DNA of 64,000 nt. It comes from Akkermansia muciniphila (GTDB lineage: Bacteria; Verrucomicrobiota; Verrucomicrobiia; Opitutales; UBA953). Within the stretch, counting starts at the first letter, position 1. Every line of letters begins with the position of its first letter. The stretch lies in assembly GCA_943331445.1 (NCBI GenBank), contig CALQLO010000002.1, positions 102,778 to 166,777 of the forward strand, in the 5' to 3' direction. This document shows positions 18,612 through 28,526 of this stretch, piece by piece. A program made the translations under genes and the position numbers. Under the pieces are notes generated by a model. The model searched no databases. It saw only the letters and a program-made list of their open reading frames with translations, and had not been told where the DNA came from.

Positions 18612-19402
18612 GCGCGGACAGCTTTCCAAACACGCAGGCAGCTTTCCACCAACGCAGGGAACTCCGCCAAGGGAACCTGCGAAGGCGCATCAGAAATCGC
18701 TTTCGAGGGGTCCGGATGCGTCTCCATGAAGAGACCATCAGCACCCGCCGCGAGTGCGGCCTTGGCGAGGACCGGCACGTATTCGCGCTGGCCGCCGGAA
18801 GAACCGCCCGCCGCACCAGGAAGTTGCACCGCGTGCGTGGCGTCCATAATCGTCGGGTGACCGAAGCCGGCCATGATCGGGAAGGAGCGCATATCGACGA
18901 CGAGGTTCTGGTAGCCGAAAGTAGTGCCCCGATCGGTCTGCCAGATCTCGGCGGCCAGAGCACCTTCCAGCTTATCGACGACGAAACGCATTTCGAAGGG
19001 TGAAAGGAATTGGCCCTTCTTCACGTTGACGACCTTGCCGGTTTTGGCGGCGGCGACGAGCAGATCCGTCTGTCGGCACATGAAGGCGGGGATTTGCAGA
19101 ACATCGACAACCTTACCAACCGCTTCGCACTGCTCAGGGCCATGAATGTCGGTAAGCACCTTAAACCCAAAGTCCTTTTTCACCATCGCGAGCAGATCGA
19201 GTCCAGCCTGCATGCCCGGGCCGCGATCACCGCCGAGCGACGTACGGTTGGCCTTATCATAGGAACCTTTGAAAATAATGTTCAGTTCCGGGTAGCGGGC
19301 AGCCAAGGCCTTGAGCTCCGTGGCGACGGTCCGACAGTTAGACTCCGATTCAAGAGAGCAAGGTCCAGCGATGAGGAGCAGACGGCGCTTATCGTGCAAC
19401 AT
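18608..19402 (-). CDS. kdsA: 3-deoxy-8-phosphooctulonate (Kdo-8-P) synthase
   Basis: KdsA condenses phosphoenolpyruvate with arabinose 5-phosphate to Kdo-8-phosphate, the precursor of the lipopolysaccharide inner core; its presence points to a Gram-negative envelope with Kdo. Signatures: [10 protein letters not shown] at the N-terminus, [20 protein letters not shown] (arabinose-phosphate loop), [24 protein letters not shown] and [11 protein letters not shown]. The 264-residue length is typical. It ends the long minus operon that starts near 24.6 kb; 49 bases separate it from polX. Confidence 0.95.
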   Translation of the reverse strand: MLHDKRRLLLIAGPCSLESESNCRTVATELKALAARYPELNIIFKGSYDKANRTSLGGDRGPGMQAGLDLLAMVKKDFGFKVLTDIHGPEQCEAVGKVVDVLQIPAFMCRQTDLLVAAAKTGKVVNVKKGQFLSPFEMRFVVDKLEGALAAEIWQTDRGTTFGYQNLVVDMRSFPIMAGFGHPTIMDATHAVQLPGAAGGSSGGQREYVPVLAKAALAAGADGLFMETHPDPSKAISDAPSQVPLAEFPALVESCLRVWKAVRA

Positions 19403-19451
19403 ATCGCAGGATAGGACGGGCCCGACCCTCAGGGCGAGCCGTAAGGAGGCC

Positions 19452-21176
19452 TCAGCGACCGAGCCAGCGGAGCACTTCGGGCAGCGAACGCGTGTTGAGG
19501 ACCTGCTCCGGCGTCAGCCAACCCTTCCGGGCGATACGCACCCCCAGTGCCATGAAATCCAACTGGTCGACATCATGCGCATCAGGATTGATCGAGCAGA
19601 GTACGCCCTTCTCCGCCGCTCGGCGCCACCAACGCCAATCCAAATCAAGTCGCCACGGGTTGGCGTTAAGTTCGATGATGGTGTCATTCGCCGCGGCGGC
19701 ATCGATGACCTTAGCGATGTCGACATCGTAGGGCTCACGCTTGTTGAGCAACCGGCCGGTTAAGTGACCGACCATGTCGACGTGCTCGTTTTCGATGGCC
19801 TTGATGATCCGCGCCGTCTGGGCCTCGCGGTCGAGGGTGAAAAGGTTGTGCACCGAGGCCACGACAAAATCCAGCTGGGCGAGCACGTCGTCTGCGAAGT
19901 CCAACGTGCCGTCCTTAAGGATATCGACCTCGCTACCGCTCAGTACCCGCAGGCGGTATTTCTTTGAGGCGTTGAGCGCCGCGATGGCTTCCAGCTGCTG
20001 GGCGAGCCGCGCTTCGTCGAGGCCGCCAGCTTGGAAGCTCGACTTGGAGTGATCAGAAATACCGAGGTATTCCCAGCCGCGCTGTTCGGCAGCCGCGGCC
20101 ATTTGGTCGAGGGTGTGATCGCCGTCGGATTCGGTCGTGTGATTATGAAAGGCCCCGCGCAGGTCGGTGAGCTGAATCAGCTTCGGAAGTTTGCCGCCTT
20201 CGGCCGCATCAATCTCGCCATTCCCTTCGCGGAGTTCCGGCGGAATCCACGGAAGGCCGAGGGCGCGGAACACTTCTTCCTCATTCTGGGCACCCGGCGC
20301 CAGGGTCTTCTCATCCACCGATTTGAAGCCCCACTCGCTCATGCTCAGCCCGCGGGATAATGCACGGTGGCGCATCGCCACATTATGCTCCTTGGAGCCA
20401 GTGAAGTGATGCAGCGCAAAATAAAACTGCTCGGCAGGGACCACCCGCAAATCGGCCTGCAACCCGTTCTCAAAACGCACGCTAGATTTAGTTTCTCCGT
20501 GCGCGGTGACCTCTTTGACCCCTGGATAAGCGACGAACCAATCCATAATCGGCTTGGGCTCGGAGGAAGCCACGAGAAAGTCGAGGTCCCCGACCGTCTC
20601 ACGGGAGCGGCGCAATGAACCTGCGGATTCGGCCAACTGGACCTGCGGAAGCGCCCGGAGCCCAGCCAGTATCGGCTCCGCGACCGCCGACGCTTCGTAC
20701 CAGCGGTGGCGCTTACTGTAAGCGATGCGGTTCTTGATTCCCTCGAGGATTTTCTCCTGCGTCTTCTCACCGAAACCCTTAAGTTCAGCGACGGCGCCCG
20801 CTTCACAAACCTCTTTGAGCTTCGCGAGATCTTCGACGGCCAGTTGCGTCCAGAGGGCCCGCACTTTTTTCGGCCCGAGACCAGGGATTTGCATCACCTC
20901 GAGTAAACCCGCCGGAATAGAAGCTTTAAGCTTCTGGTGGAAAGGGAGCACCCCATCGCGACGGAGTGTGGTGATCTTGTCGACCAACGCTTCGCCGAGG
21001 CCAGGGATGTCGGCAAGCTTACCACTATCGATAAGTTCACCGAGGTCCTCGGTCATATTCTCAAGGATGCGGGCACCAGCCGAGTAGGCGCGAATCTTGA
21101 AGGGGTTCTCTCCCGTCAACTCCATGAAGGTCGCGATCTCATCAAGCACCCCCGCAATATCGCTCTTCTCCATCAT
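19452..21176 (-). CDS. polX: DNA polymerase/3'-5' exonuclease PolX
   Basis: Bacterial PolX fills short gaps in repair and carries a PHP-domain nuclease. In order: an N-terminal HhH/8-kDa region ([35 protein letters not shown], with two helix-hairpin-helix elements), the family X nucleotidyltransferase core with [18 protein letters not shown] (two metal-binding Asp), and, from about residue 340, a PHP domain ([53 protein letters not shown]). The 574-residue length is as expected. gmk overlaps its start by ATGA. Confidence 0.96.
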   Translation of the reverse strand: MMEKSDIAGVLDEIATFMELTGENPFKIRAYSAGARILENMTEDLGELIDSGKLADIPGLGEALVDKITTLRRDGVLPFHQKLKASIPAGLLEVMQIPGLGPKKVRALWTQLAVEDLAKLKEVCEAGAVAELKGFGEKTQEKILEGIKNRIAYSKRHRWYEASAVAEPILAGLRALPQVQLAESAGSLRRSRETVGDLDFLVASSEPKPIMDWFVAYPGVKEVTAHGETKSSVRFENGLQADLRVVPAEQFYFALHHFTGSKEHNVAMRHRALSRGLSMSEWGFKSVDEKTLAPGAQNEEEVFRALGLPWIPPELREGNGEIDAAEGGKLPKLIQLTDLRGAFHNHTTESDGDHTLDQMAAAAEQRGWEYLGISDHSKSSFQAGGLDEARLAQQLEAIAALNASKKYRLRVLSGSEVDILKDGTLDFADDVLAQLDFVVASVHNLFTLDREAQTARIIKAIENEHVDMVGHLTGRLLNKREPYDVDIAKVIDAAAANDTIIELNANPWRLDLDWRWWRRAAEKGVLCSINPDAHDVDQLDFMALGVRIARKGWLTPEQVLNTRSLPEVLRWLGR

Positions 21177-21766
21177 GGATGGCGTAGTTTCTCCACCCGA
21201 TAAATAACGTCGAGCGCCGTAAAATCGGCCTCACGGGAACCACTCTCGATGAGGTGCTGGTAGGTGCCGGCCTGCAGGAGCTCTTCCGACGCCGCCGCGA
21301 CGCGCCGATCAATTTCGTCGGCCGGATCTGTCCCGCGACCAGTCAGGCGGCGGCGCAATTCAATCGGATCGCTCACGCGGATGAAAACCGTGACGAGTGA
21401 AGCGGCGAGCCGCGCATCGGCGGCACCCTTAGCCCGGATGGTCGCGGCGCCCTGAACATCGACATTGAGCAGTGCGTCGAAGCCGGCATCGAGGTGGGCC
21501 GCGACATCGACCGCCCGTGGGCCGTAAAGGTTGCCGTGCACGATGGCATGCTCGAGGAAAACCCCGGCGGCGACTTGTTGCTCGAAGTTTGCCCGGGAAA
21601 GAAAATGGTAATCCACGCCATCGACTTCACCGGGTCGGGGGGCGCGTGTGGTGCAGGTGATGACCCGACGAATCGCCTGAGGGTAAGCCTCGTTCAGGCG
21701 TGCGCATAGCGTCGTCTTGCCGCTACCAGCGGGCCCTGAAACGACGATGAGCAAAGCTCGGCTCAC
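21173..21766 (-). CDS. gmk: Guanylate kinase
   Basis: Gmk phosphorylates GMP to GDP. The P-loop is VVSGPAGSGKTTL; the GMP-binding part TCTTRAPRPGEVDGVDYHFL and EHAIVHGNLYGP follow. The GTG at 21766 forms a GTGA overlap with the stop of the upstream membrane-protein gene and gives a start right before the P-loop strand (VSRALLIVVSG), so it is preferred over a TTG at 21793. About 197 residues. The ATGA overlap with polX on the other side suggests coupled translation. Confidence 0.93.
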   Translation of the reverse strand: MSRALLIVVSGPAGSGKTTLCARLNEAYPQAIRRVITCTTRAPRPGEVDGVDYHFLSRANFEQQVAAGVFLEHAIVHGNLYGPRAVDVAAHLDAGFDALLNVDVQGAATIRAKGAADARLAASLVTVFIRVSDPIELRRRLTGRGTDPADEIDRRVAAASEELLQAGTYQHLIESGSREADFTALDVIYRVEKLRHP

Positions 21767-22305
21767 GACACGCGAAACGACTGCGCTAAGCAAGCGACCG
21801 CGAGGATGAGCAGGAAGCCGCCCACGGCCCGCTGGCGGCCTTGCGTGGCCAGCACCCAGTCACATTGGCGATTAAAAACTGGCGGCGAGGAAGCCCACCA
21901 AAAACCGAACAACACCAAGAATCCGTAACTCACGGAGGCCTCAAGCAGGCTGGCGGGGAGCTGTCGAGCCCCTGCATCTAGGGCGGTTCGAGCGAGGAAG
22001 AGCATGATGACCGCCAAAGCACGGACCGAAAGAAAGTCCGGCATGAAGTAGAAGGCGAGAAAACTGAACCCAAGGAAGACTACCTGCACGGGGAGTCGCG
22101 GGAGGCCGGCGAAATCTGCGTCCGGCATCCCCGTCTGTAACCACCAAGCAAACCAGGCGATTGCGATCAGCCCTAGCACCCACGTAGCGACTTTAGAACG
22201 ACGAAAGGTCCGCAGGATAGGCGAGCCAGTAAAGACCAGGAAGCCAGCAACCAGCAGGAAGGCGGCGAGGGCATAGTAGGCTTGAGTAAGGGTCACGGCT
22301 CTCAA
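21763..22305 (-). CDS. Integral membrane protein, function unknown
   Basis: I do not recognise this 180-residue protein. It is almost entirely hydrophobic, with about five to six membrane helices (YYALAAFLLVAGFLVFTGS, ATWVLGLIAIAWFAWWLQTG, VQVVFLGFSFLAFYFMPDFL, ALAVIMLFLARTALDAG, GFLVLFGFWWASSP, AVGGFLLILAVACLAQSF). It has no obvious catalytic residues. It sits between queG and gmk in a long minus operon and overlaps gmk by GTGA, so it is certainly transcribed, but the context does not reveal its job. Confidence 0.75.
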   Translation of the reverse strand: MRAVTLTQAYYALAAFLLVAGFLVFTGSPILRTFRRSKVATWVLGLIAIAWFAWWLQTGMPDADFAGLPRLPVQVVFLGFSFLAFYFMPDFLSVRALAVIMLFLARTALDAGARQLPASLLEASVSYGFLVLFGFWWASSPPVFNRQCDWVLATQGRQRAVGGFLLILAVACLAQSFRVS

Positions 22306-22340
22306 TTAGGACAACCCGTGTGTCCGAAGCAACACGAGGT

Positions 22341-23348
22341 TCAGCGGGCTCGCAATCGAGCGACCGCCCAGCCCGCGTGCTCGGCGACCATAGGGTCGGC
22401 ACTCTCCAAATGGGCCGTCGCCGCGGCTAAGTCCTCCCCTGTTCCCACATTACCGAGGACGGTCAGGGCATTGCGCCACCAGCGGTGTAACCCCAGGCGC
22501 TCGACGGGTGTACCCTTGAAGTGCTGCATGAACTGCGACTCGGTCCAAGCCAATGTCTCACGAAGGGGGGGGTGTGGCCGTGGGGCGAAGTGTGCCTCAC
22601 GCGTAGTCACCGCCCACTTATTCCACGGACAGACATCCAGGCAATCGTCGCAGCCAAAAACCCGGTCGCCCACCGCTTCGCGATACTCCACGGGAATCAC
22701 CCCGGGATGCTCGATTGTCAGATAGGCCAGGCACTTACGGGCGTCTAATTTGTAAGGGGCAATAATGGCGGCCGTGGGACAGGCATCGATACAGCGCGTG
22801 CATGAGCCGCACCGATCCGGCTCCTTCGCCGCAGTGACTTCTAATTCAAGCGTCGTGAGAATCACCCCAAGGAAAAGCCAGGTGCCCGCCCCTCGGTGAA
22901 TGAGGATCGTGCTCTTACCCTGCCAGCCGAGGCCGGCGGCGGCGGCCACCGGCTTCTCGAGGACCGGGCCCGTATCGACATACGGTTTCTGTTCGCCGCC
23001 GAGATCGTGCATCACTTCGCAAAGCTTCTTCAAGCGGGCGAGAATCACATCATGGTAATCCGCACCGAGCGCGTACTTCGCGATACGGTAACCGGCCGGC
23101 GGGTGGGGCTGGTAATAGTTGAGGCCAACCACGATGAGACTACGGGCCTCGGGTAGCACCTTGCGGGCGTCCGTACGTCGCTCCGGATTCCGGGCCAGCC
23201 AGGCCATTTCACCGTGCATGCCGTCAGCAATCCACTTCTTAAAGTAGTCCGCCCGCACGTCGACATCGACGGGGGCGACGCCGAACGCATCAAAGCCAAG
23301 GGTCTTCGCCGAAGCCTCTAATCGCTGGCGAAGGGCACGGGGATCCAT
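22341..23348 (-). CDS. queG: Epoxyqueuosine reductase
   Basis: QueG reduces epoxyqueuosine to queuosine in the anticodon of Tyr, His, Asn and Asp tRNAs, using cobalamin and two [4Fe-4S] clusters. Two ferredoxin-type Cys motifs are present, CGSCTRCIDACPTAAI and CDDCLDVCPWNKW, downstream of the family sequence RNPERRTDARKVLPEARSLI and YADYHDVI-like ALGADYHDVILARL. The C-terminus has the HEAT-like ending (WRNALTVLGN, DPMVAEHAGWAVARL). The 335-residue length is standard. The coaC stop lies 5 bases upstream. Confidence 0.95.
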   Translation of the reverse strand: MDPRALRQRLEASAKTLGFDAFGVAPVDVDVRADYFKKWIADGMHGEMAWLARNPERRTDARKVLPEARSLIVVGLNYYQPHPPAGYRIAKYALGADYHDVILARLKKLCEVMHDLGGEQKPYVDTGPVLEKPVAAAAGLGWQGKSTILIHRGAGTWLFLGVILTTLELEVTAAKEPDRCGSCTRCIDACPTAAIIAPYKLDARKCLAYLTIEHPGVIPVEYREAVGDRVFGCDDCLDVCPWNKWAVTTREAHFAPRPHPPLRETLAWTESQFMQHFKGTPVERLGLHRWWRNALTVLGNVGTGEDLAAATAHLESADPMVAEHAGWAVARLRAR

Positions 23349-23353
23349 CGTCC

Positions 23354-23899
23354 TCAGCCCAGGATCGATAGTACGCGGCTGACGATCTCATCGACCGGCG
23401 CGAGTTTACCGATTCCCTCGTAGCCGCAGGCGAGCATACCCTCCGCGGGCTCGACAATCGCATGACCGCGGGAACGGAGGGTCTTGAGATTAGCCTGCGT
23501 GGCCGGGTGCTCATACATCTTACCGTTCATCGCCGGGCAAAGCAAAACGGGGCCACGGGTAGCGAGGTAGATGCTCGTCAGCAAATCAGGCGCCAGGCCA
23601 TGGGCGAATTCCGCCATCACGTTGGCGGTCAAAGGGGCTACGAGCAGTAGGTCTGTCGTGTCGGCGATTTCGATATGGCTGGGCACCGAGTTCGTTCCTT
23701 CAGCCCAGATATCGATACCCACCGGGCGCCGCGAAAGTACCTGCAATGTCGTTGGGGTGATGAACTGCGTGGCCCCTTTCGTCATGACCACCTGGACCTC
23801 GGCACCATACTTAACCAGCTGCGAGATGAGGTCGGCGGCCTTATAGGCAGCGATGGAGCCGGTGACCCCGAGGGTGATGCGTTTGCCGACGAGTTGGGA
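23354..23899 (-). CDS. coaC: Phosphopantothenoylcysteine decarboxylase (stand-alone CoaC)
   Basis: This flavoprotein decarboxylates 4'-phosphopantothenoylcysteine in CoA synthesis. It has the HFCD-family motifs: GVTGSIAAYKAADL at the N-terminus, the active His in PSHIEIAD, the substrate-recognition PAMNGKMYEHPATQ and the clamp ACGYEGIGKLAPVDEIV with the catalytic Cys. Most bacteria fuse CoaC to the ligase CoaB in a protein near 400 residues; here the gene ends after the CoaC domain (181 residues), so the CoaB partner must be encoded elsewhere. The start at 23899 (MSQLVGKRITL) is preferred to 23917. Confidence 0.88.
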   Translation of the reverse strand, partial: SQLVGKRITLGVTGSIAAYKAADLISQLVKYGAEVQVVMTKGATQFITPTTLQVLSRRPVGIDIWAEGTNSVPSHIEIADTTDLLLVAPLTANVMAEFAHGLAPDLLTSIYLATRGPVLLCPAMNGKMYEHPATQANLKTLRSRGHAIVEPAEGMLACGYEGIGKLAPVDEIVSRVLSILG

Positions 23900-23962
23900 C
23901 ATGACAACGATGAGCAAAAGCGGTGCGGCTGGTCTGGCGAGGGCAAAGCCCCGAGGGCTCCC

Positions 23963-24574
23963 CTACTTTCCGGACGGCGGCACCGGGGGCAAGGTCGCCA
24001 AGCGCGTAATGGCCCGAATATCGGTGCGGATCCGCTCTTTTCCATCCTTACCATATAGCACGCAATGGGTGGGCACCGTGGCCCCATCGAACACCTTCGG
24101 ATCGGAAAAGAGGAACTGCTGACCCTTCCAATCAATCCGCACGAGGCCAAAGGTCTCGGCATCAAAATAGGCAACGATAGCTGGCTCGATGGTGCCGCTC
24201 ACCTTGAGCGCATGGGCGTTGCGGCCGGCGACTAGGGCATCAGGCGCGGCGGTGAGTTTTGTCTTCGGGTCGGCCAACGGTCCAAGTGTCCACATCCAGA
24301 CATCCTGGCAGACGGAGCCTTTACCGGATTCGGAGACGCGTTCGGTCTGGCCAAGATACCAGAGGTGTGGCGGCTGCAACTTCGAGACCCGGTCGCTATT
24401 CTTCTGCCCGCCATTGGTACTGTATGTCTCCGCCATACTGAACGTCTTAAGCAGCCGATCGGCGCCTCCGTGTCGGCGGACGATTTCAGCGGCATATTTC
24501 GCGGGGTCGTCTGCGACGCCAACGGAGAATGCCTGCGCCGTCATGAAAAGCAAAATGGCGAGTCGAATGGGCAT
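23963..24574 (-). CDS. Secreted protein, function unknown
   Basis: This 203-residue protein starts with a signal peptide (MPIRLAILLFMTAQAFSVGVA) and continues with a beta-rich domain: WMWTLGPLADP, AHALKVSGTIEPAIVAYFDA, FGLVRIDWKGQQFLFSDPKV, TVPTHCVLYGKDGKERI. The order of strands resembles the LolA-like outer-membrane lipoprotein-sorting fold, but I see no decisive motif. It is the first gene of the coaC-queG-gmk-polX-kdsA series, 63 bases before coaC, and is divergent from gnd. Confidence 0.68.
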   Translation of the reverse strand: MPIRLAILLFMTAQAFSVGVADDPAKYAAEIVRRHGGADRLLKTFSMAETYSTNGGQKNSDRVSKLQPPHLWYLGQTERVSESGKGSVCQDVWMWTLGPLADPKTKLTAAPDALVAGRNAHALKVSGTIEPAIVAYFDAETFGLVRIDWKGQQFLFSDPKVFDGATVPTHCVLYGKDGKERIRTDIRAITRLATLPPVPPSGK

Positions 24575-24675
24575 GCGACGGGGGCTACACCAAGTAAACT
24601 AGCCGTTAGCTCACAGATAACACGGCTTTTCTTGTTTGCCATGCCTGCCCCCCGGGGTTCGCATTGAGACCTCTT

Positions 24676-26172
24676 ATGCAATCCGACATTGGTCTCATCG
24701 GTCTGGCCGTCATGGGTCAGAACCTCGCCCTCAACATCGCCGACCACGGCTTCGCGATCTCGGTGTATAACCGCACGACCGCTAAGACCGACGAGTTCGT
24801 GAAGGAAAACCCGAGCACCCCAGGCAAACTCACCGGCTGCCCAACGATTAAGGATTTCGCCGCTTCGCTCAAAAAGCCCCGCAAGGCCGTCATCCTCGTC
24901 AAAGCCGGTAGCCCGACTGACGCCGTGATCAACGAACTCGCCGCGGCCTTCGAGCCGGGCGACATCATCATCGACGGCGGCAATGCCCTTTGGACTGACA
25001 CCATCCGCCGAGAAAAAGAACTCAAGGCCAAGGGCCTCCGGTTCATCGGTTCCGGCGTCTCCGGCGGCGAAGAAGGCGCCCGCTTCGGGCCGTCCCTTAT
25101 GCCCGGCGGCGACGCTGCTGCTTGGGCCGAACTTAAGCCTATCTGGGAAGCAGTCGCTTCCAAAGTCGACGCTGTCACGGGCGTTGAGCTCACCGGCGGC
25201 AAGCCGGGTAAGCCTGTGAAGGGCGGCGTTCCTTGCGTGGCCCATATCGGCCCCGACGGCGCCGGCCACTACGTGAAGATGGTCCATAACGGCATCGAGT
25301 ACGGTGACATGCAGATGATCTGCGAAGCCTACGACCTCATGCGCGGCCTCCTCGGCATGACGCCAGATGAGATCGGCACCACCTTCGAAGAATGGAACAA
25401 AGGCGACCTGAATTCCTTCCTCATCGAAATCACCGCCAAGGTCCTCAAGCAGAAGGATCCGGAAACTGGCGTCCCACTGGTCGACGTCATCCTCGACACC
25501 GCTGGCCAAAAAGGCACGGGCAAGTGGACGAGCGCCAACGCCCTCGACATGGGTGTCGCCGCCCCGACCATCGCCGAAGCCGTCTTCGCCCGCTGCCTCT
25601 CCGCCGTGAAGGATGAGCGCGTCAAAGCCGCCAAGGTCCTCCGCGGCCCGAAGCGCGCGATGACCAATCCGGACCGCGCTAAGATCATCGAGCAGATCCG
25701 CGACGCCCTCTATTGCTCCAAGATTTGCTCCTACGCCCAGGGCTTCCAGCTCATGCGCGAGGCGCAGAACGAGTACAAGTGGAAGCTCAACTTCGGCGAG
25801 ATCGCCCAGATCTGGCGTGGTGGTTGCATTATCCGAGCCAGCTTCCTCCAGAAGATCACCGAAGCCTTTGCCAAGAAGCGCTCGCTGGATAACCTTCTCC
25901 TCGACCCATACTTCAAGAAGACCGTGAAGAAGGCGCAGAAGAACTGGCGCAAGGTCATCGCCCTCGCGGTGAAGCACGGCATCCCCGTGCCGACCCTCGG
26001 CTCGGCCCTGTCTTACTTCGATTCGTATCGCACTGAAAATCTCCCGCAGAACCTGCTCCAGGGGCAACGCGACTTCTTCGGCGCCCACACCTACGAGCGC
26101 AAGGACAAGCCCCGCGGCGAGTTCTTCCACATCGACTGGCCGGATCCCAAGCGCCCGCAGATCAAGGCCTGA
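24676..26172 (+). CDS. gnd: 6-phosphogluconate dehydrogenase, decarboxylating
   Basis: Gnd oxidises and decarboxylates 6-phosphogluconate to ribulose 5-phosphate with NADP in the pentose phosphate pathway. Motifs: the Rossmann loop [17 protein letters not shown] with NRT at the end of the second strand (NADP), [20 protein letters not shown], the catalytic Lys region [18 protein letters not shown], and [12 protein letters not shown]. The 498-residue length marks the long, dimeric type. The start at 24676 ([14 protein letters not shown]) fits the family better than the TTG-like extension. A terminator hairpin follows. Confidence 0.96.
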   Translation: MQSDIGLIGLAVMGQNLALNIADHGFAISVYNRTTAKTDEFVKENPSTPGKLTGCPTIKDFAASLKKPRKAVILVKAGSPTDAVINELAAAFEPGDIIIDGGNALWTDTIRREKELKAKGLRFIGSGVSGGEEGARFGPSLMPGGDAAAWAELKPIWEAVASKVDAVTGVELTGGKPGKPVKGGVPCVAHIGPDGAGHYVKMVHNGIEYGDMQMICEAYDLMRGLLGMTPDEIGTTFEEWNKGDLNSFLIEITAKVLKQKDPETGVPLVDVILDTAGQKGTGKWTSANALDMGVAAPTIAEAVFARCLSAVKDERVKAAKVLRGPKRAMTNPDRAKIIEQIRDALYCSKICSYAQGFQLMREAQNEYKWKLNFGEIAQIWRGGCIIRASFLQKITEAFAKKRSLDNLLLDPYFKKTVKKAQKNWRKVIALAVKHGIPVPTLGSALSYFDSYRTENLPQNLLQGQRDFFGAHTYERKDKPRGEFFHIDWPDPKRPQIKA

Positions 26173-26190
26173 GCGCCTTGACGGAAACAG

Positions 26191-26215
26191 AAAGGGCGTC
26201 CGCAAGGACGCCCTT
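26191..26215. terminator. Bidirectional terminator between gnd and the exporter operon
   Basis: A perfect 10-base stem, AAGGGCGTCC-GCAA-GGACGCCCTT, lies 20 bases after the gnd stop and is followed by a pyrimidine-rich tail (CTTCTTTG) on the plus strand and by TTCTGTTTCC on the minus strand. It can serve both convergent transcripts. Confidence 0.82.
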
Positions 26216-26228
26216 CTTCTTTGCGAGA

Positions 26229-27611
26229 CTACTTCGTGGACCAGCCGCCACCGGTGGCGGCTGCGAGTCGCACCGCGACCTGCCGACGCTCCCAGACGAC
26301 CATCGAAAGCGTTCGTGCGGCCATGGCTTCATCGCGGCGGGCCACCGTGATGTCATTCTCATTCGCGATGCCGGCCTGGCGGCGAGCGTCGGCGTTGGCG
26401 AGTCGGACCCGTACGGCTTGGAGCACGCGGCCTGTCAGCTCTTCCTGCAGAGCGAGTTCACGCAGATCGGCAAGGGCATCCTCGACTTCGCGGAAGGCCC
26501 CGAGCACGGCCTTGGTCCACTCGCCGGCGGAGCCGTCGATACGCGCCCGGGCGACTTCGAGATCAGCCTCGCGTCGACCAGCATCGAAAAGCGGCAAGTC
26601 TACCGAAGGCGTCAGCGACCAGAAACTGGAAGACCCCCGCCCGACGCGCGAAGCCGGATCAGCCTGCCAGCCAGCCTGGCCATTGAGGGTCACGGATGGA
26701 TAAAAGTCGGCGATGGCCGCGCCTTCGCGCGAGATCGCGGCATCAAGACGCGCGGCGGCGGCGGAGAGATCCGGACGACGGAGCAGGAGCTCGGAAGGCA
26801 CGCCGGCGCCGAAGGCCGGCATCGCGGCGGAGCCTTTCGCTTCGGGAAGCTGGGCGCCGGGGGCGGAACCGATCAACGCTCGCAGCGCATTCTCAGCAGC
26901 GGCAAGACGGCGGCGGCCGAGGCCTTCGTCGACCTTGGCCTGGGCGGCGGCGAGACGCGCGGAGGAAAGCGGATCGGAGTCGAGTAAGCCCGCGACCACG
27001 GTCTTCTCGACAATCTCCATCTCACGCAGGCGCGTGGCGAATTCGGTCTCGAGGAAGGCGAGCTGCTCGCGGGCGCCGCGGACGCCGAACCAGAGACGGG
27101 CGACTTCAGCCGAGAGGGCGAGATCCGCCTGTTCCGCGGTGAACTTCGCCGCGCGAGAATCAGATTCGGCGGCCTTGGTCTTGGCGGCTTCGCGCCCCCA
27201 GACGTCGAGTTCCCAAGAGGCCTTCACGCCGACGGCACCGACATCAGTGCGACGGGGGATGCCGAAGCCGACTGGCGTGCGACCGGTCTCGAGCGAGATG
27301 CGGGAAGATTCCAAGCCAGCGCCGACGGAAAGGGCAGGCTGGTCGCCAGCGTTGGCAGCAATGAGCAGTGCAATCGCTTCGCGCTGACGCGCGCGGGCGA
27401 TGGCTAGGTCCGGGCTGTTCTTGCGTGCCTGCGCAATCAGTTCGAGCAAGGCCGCGTCGCCGAAAGCCTCGGCCCACTTCGCATCGGCGACAGCTCCGCC
27501 CTGCGAGAACGCCGCAGGCGCGACGGGCCCTTTAGGCTTCGCCATCGGATCGTGCGCGCAACCCGCGAGGAGGAGCGCGGCGAGGAGGAACGTTTTATTT
27601 GCCGGGAGCAT
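26229..27611 (-). CDS. Outer-membrane efflux lipoprotein, NodT/TolC family
   Basis: This is the outer-membrane channel of a tripartite exporter. The lipoprotein signal MLPANKTFLLAALLLAGCAHD puts the acylated Cys at residue 15. Two OEP repeats follow (first near SPDLAIARARQREAIALLIA with SWELDVWGREAAKTKAAESD; second near RRPDLSAAAARLDAAISREG with FWSLTPSVDLPLFDAGRREA), as in NodT-type factors. About 460 residues. The start at 27611 is preferred over the more distal 27680 because it gives a clean lipobox. It overlaps the adaptor gene by 17 bases. Confidence 0.92.
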   Translation of the reverse strand: MLPANKTFLLAALLLAGCAHDPMAKPKGPVAPAAFSQGGAVADAKWAEAFGDAALLELIAQARKNSPDLAIARARQREAIALLIAANAGDQPALSVGAGLESSRISLETGRTPVGFGIPRRTDVGAVGVKASWELDVWGREAAKTKAAESDSRAAKFTAEQADLALSAEVARLWFGVRGAREQLAFLETEFATRLREMEIVEKTVVAGLLDSDPLSSARLAAAQAKVDEGLGRRRLAAAENALRALIGSAPGAQLPEAKGSAAMPAFGAGVPSELLLRRPDLSAAAARLDAAISREGAAIADFYPSVTLNGQAGWQADPASRVGRGSSSFWSLTPSVDLPLFDAGRREADLEVARARIDGSAGEWTKAVLGAFREVEDALADLRELALQEELTGRVLQAVRVRLANADARRQAGIANENDITVARRDEAMAARTLSMVVWERRQVAVRLAAATGGGWSTK

Positions 27612-28518
27612 TTTGGGAGGCGTCGATATACACGTCCATCTGCTGGCCCACGAAGAGCGCACGACCGGAAGGGCGATCAAACGAGTAGATCACCTGCAGC
27701 ACGCGGGTGTCGACGCGCTCGACACTAGCGCCGGTGAGGGAGGTCTTCGGGATGACGAAGGGTTCGATGCGGACGAACTTCAACGCGATGGAACGATCCT
27801 TGCCGCCGGCGAGGGAACTCTCGCCTTTGAGGTAACCCTTGGCGGGCAGGCCATCGCGCATGCGCGTGGCCAGCTGCTCATCGACGTCGCAACGGATCTG
27901 TAAAGTGGAGATATCACCGAGGACGACCGGGGCCTTAGCGCCGGCGGCAACGAATTCCCCCACGCGTACGCCAACCTGGAGGACCGAGGCAGTGATGGGT
28001 GAACGGAGCACGAGACGATCGAGGAGGACCCCGGTCTGCGCGAGCTGAGCCTTGGCGAGGGCGAGCTTCGCTTTAGCTTCCTTCGCAGCCATCTGGTAAG
28101 ACAGGAGCTCGGACGCAGAGACAGCGCCGCTATCCTTGATGCCGGTCCAGCGTCGGGCGGCGTCTTCGGCGCGCTCAGCAAAAGCTTCCGCGGCGGAAAC
28201 GGCGGCCTGCTGCACGGCGAACTGGGCCCGCAAGTCGCGGTCGTCGAGCGTGAGGATCGGATCGCCCACCTTTACCTTGTCCCAAACCTTCACATGGACC
28301 TTGGCGACGGTGCCGGAAGTGGGCGAGCCGAGGAGCGTGTTCTCCGCGGCGGCTTCGATTAGGCCAGCGGCGGCGATCAGGCCGTCCTTGTCACGGATAG
28401 CGGGCTCATAGGGCGGCGGCTTGATGGGCGCCTCGTTGGCGGTACCACGGGTGAGCTGCCAAGCGGCGACGGCTCCGGCGAGGGCCAGGGCGAAGAGCAG
28501 GATGCGTTTCTTAAACAT
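27595..28518 (-). CDS. Periplasmic adaptor (HlyD/membrane fusion family)
   Basis: The 307-residue adaptor links the inner-membrane ABC transporter with the outer-membrane channel. It has an N-terminal membrane anchor (ILLFALALAGAVAAWQLTRG), a barrel-sandwich hybrid half (VAKVHVKVWDKVKVGDPIL), a short coiled-coil hairpin (AVSAAEAFAERAEDAARRW ... AAKEAKAKLALAKAQLAQ) and the returning lipoyl half LRSPITASVLQVGVRVGEFV. Its size and its place in a permease-ATPase-adaptor operon resemble DevB of the cyanobacterial DevBCA exporter, a resemblance rather than a proven orthology. Confidence 0.9.
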   Translation of the reverse strand: MFKKRILLFALALAGAVAAWQLTRGTANEAPIKPPPYEPAIRDKDGLIAAAGLIEAAAENTLLGSPTSGTVAKVHVKVWDKVKVGDPILTLDDRDLRAQFAVQQAAVSAAEAFAERAEDAARRWTGIKDSGAVSASELLSYQMAAKEAKAKLALAKAQLAQTGVLLDRLVLRSPITASVLQVGVRVGEFVAAGAKAPVVLGDISTLQIRCDVDEQLATRMRDGLPAKGYLKGESSLAGGKDRSIALKFVRIEPFVIPKTSLTGASVERVDTRVLQVIYSFDRPSGRALFVGQQMDVYIDASQNAPGK

Positions 28519-28526
28519 AAGGGTGA

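Noticed and set aside
24541..26205. Minus-strand open frame of 554 codons covering gnd
   Set aside because: gnd on the plus strand has complete catalytic motifs and the usual length; the antisense frame has only repetitive Asp/Gly/Leu/His-rich sequence.
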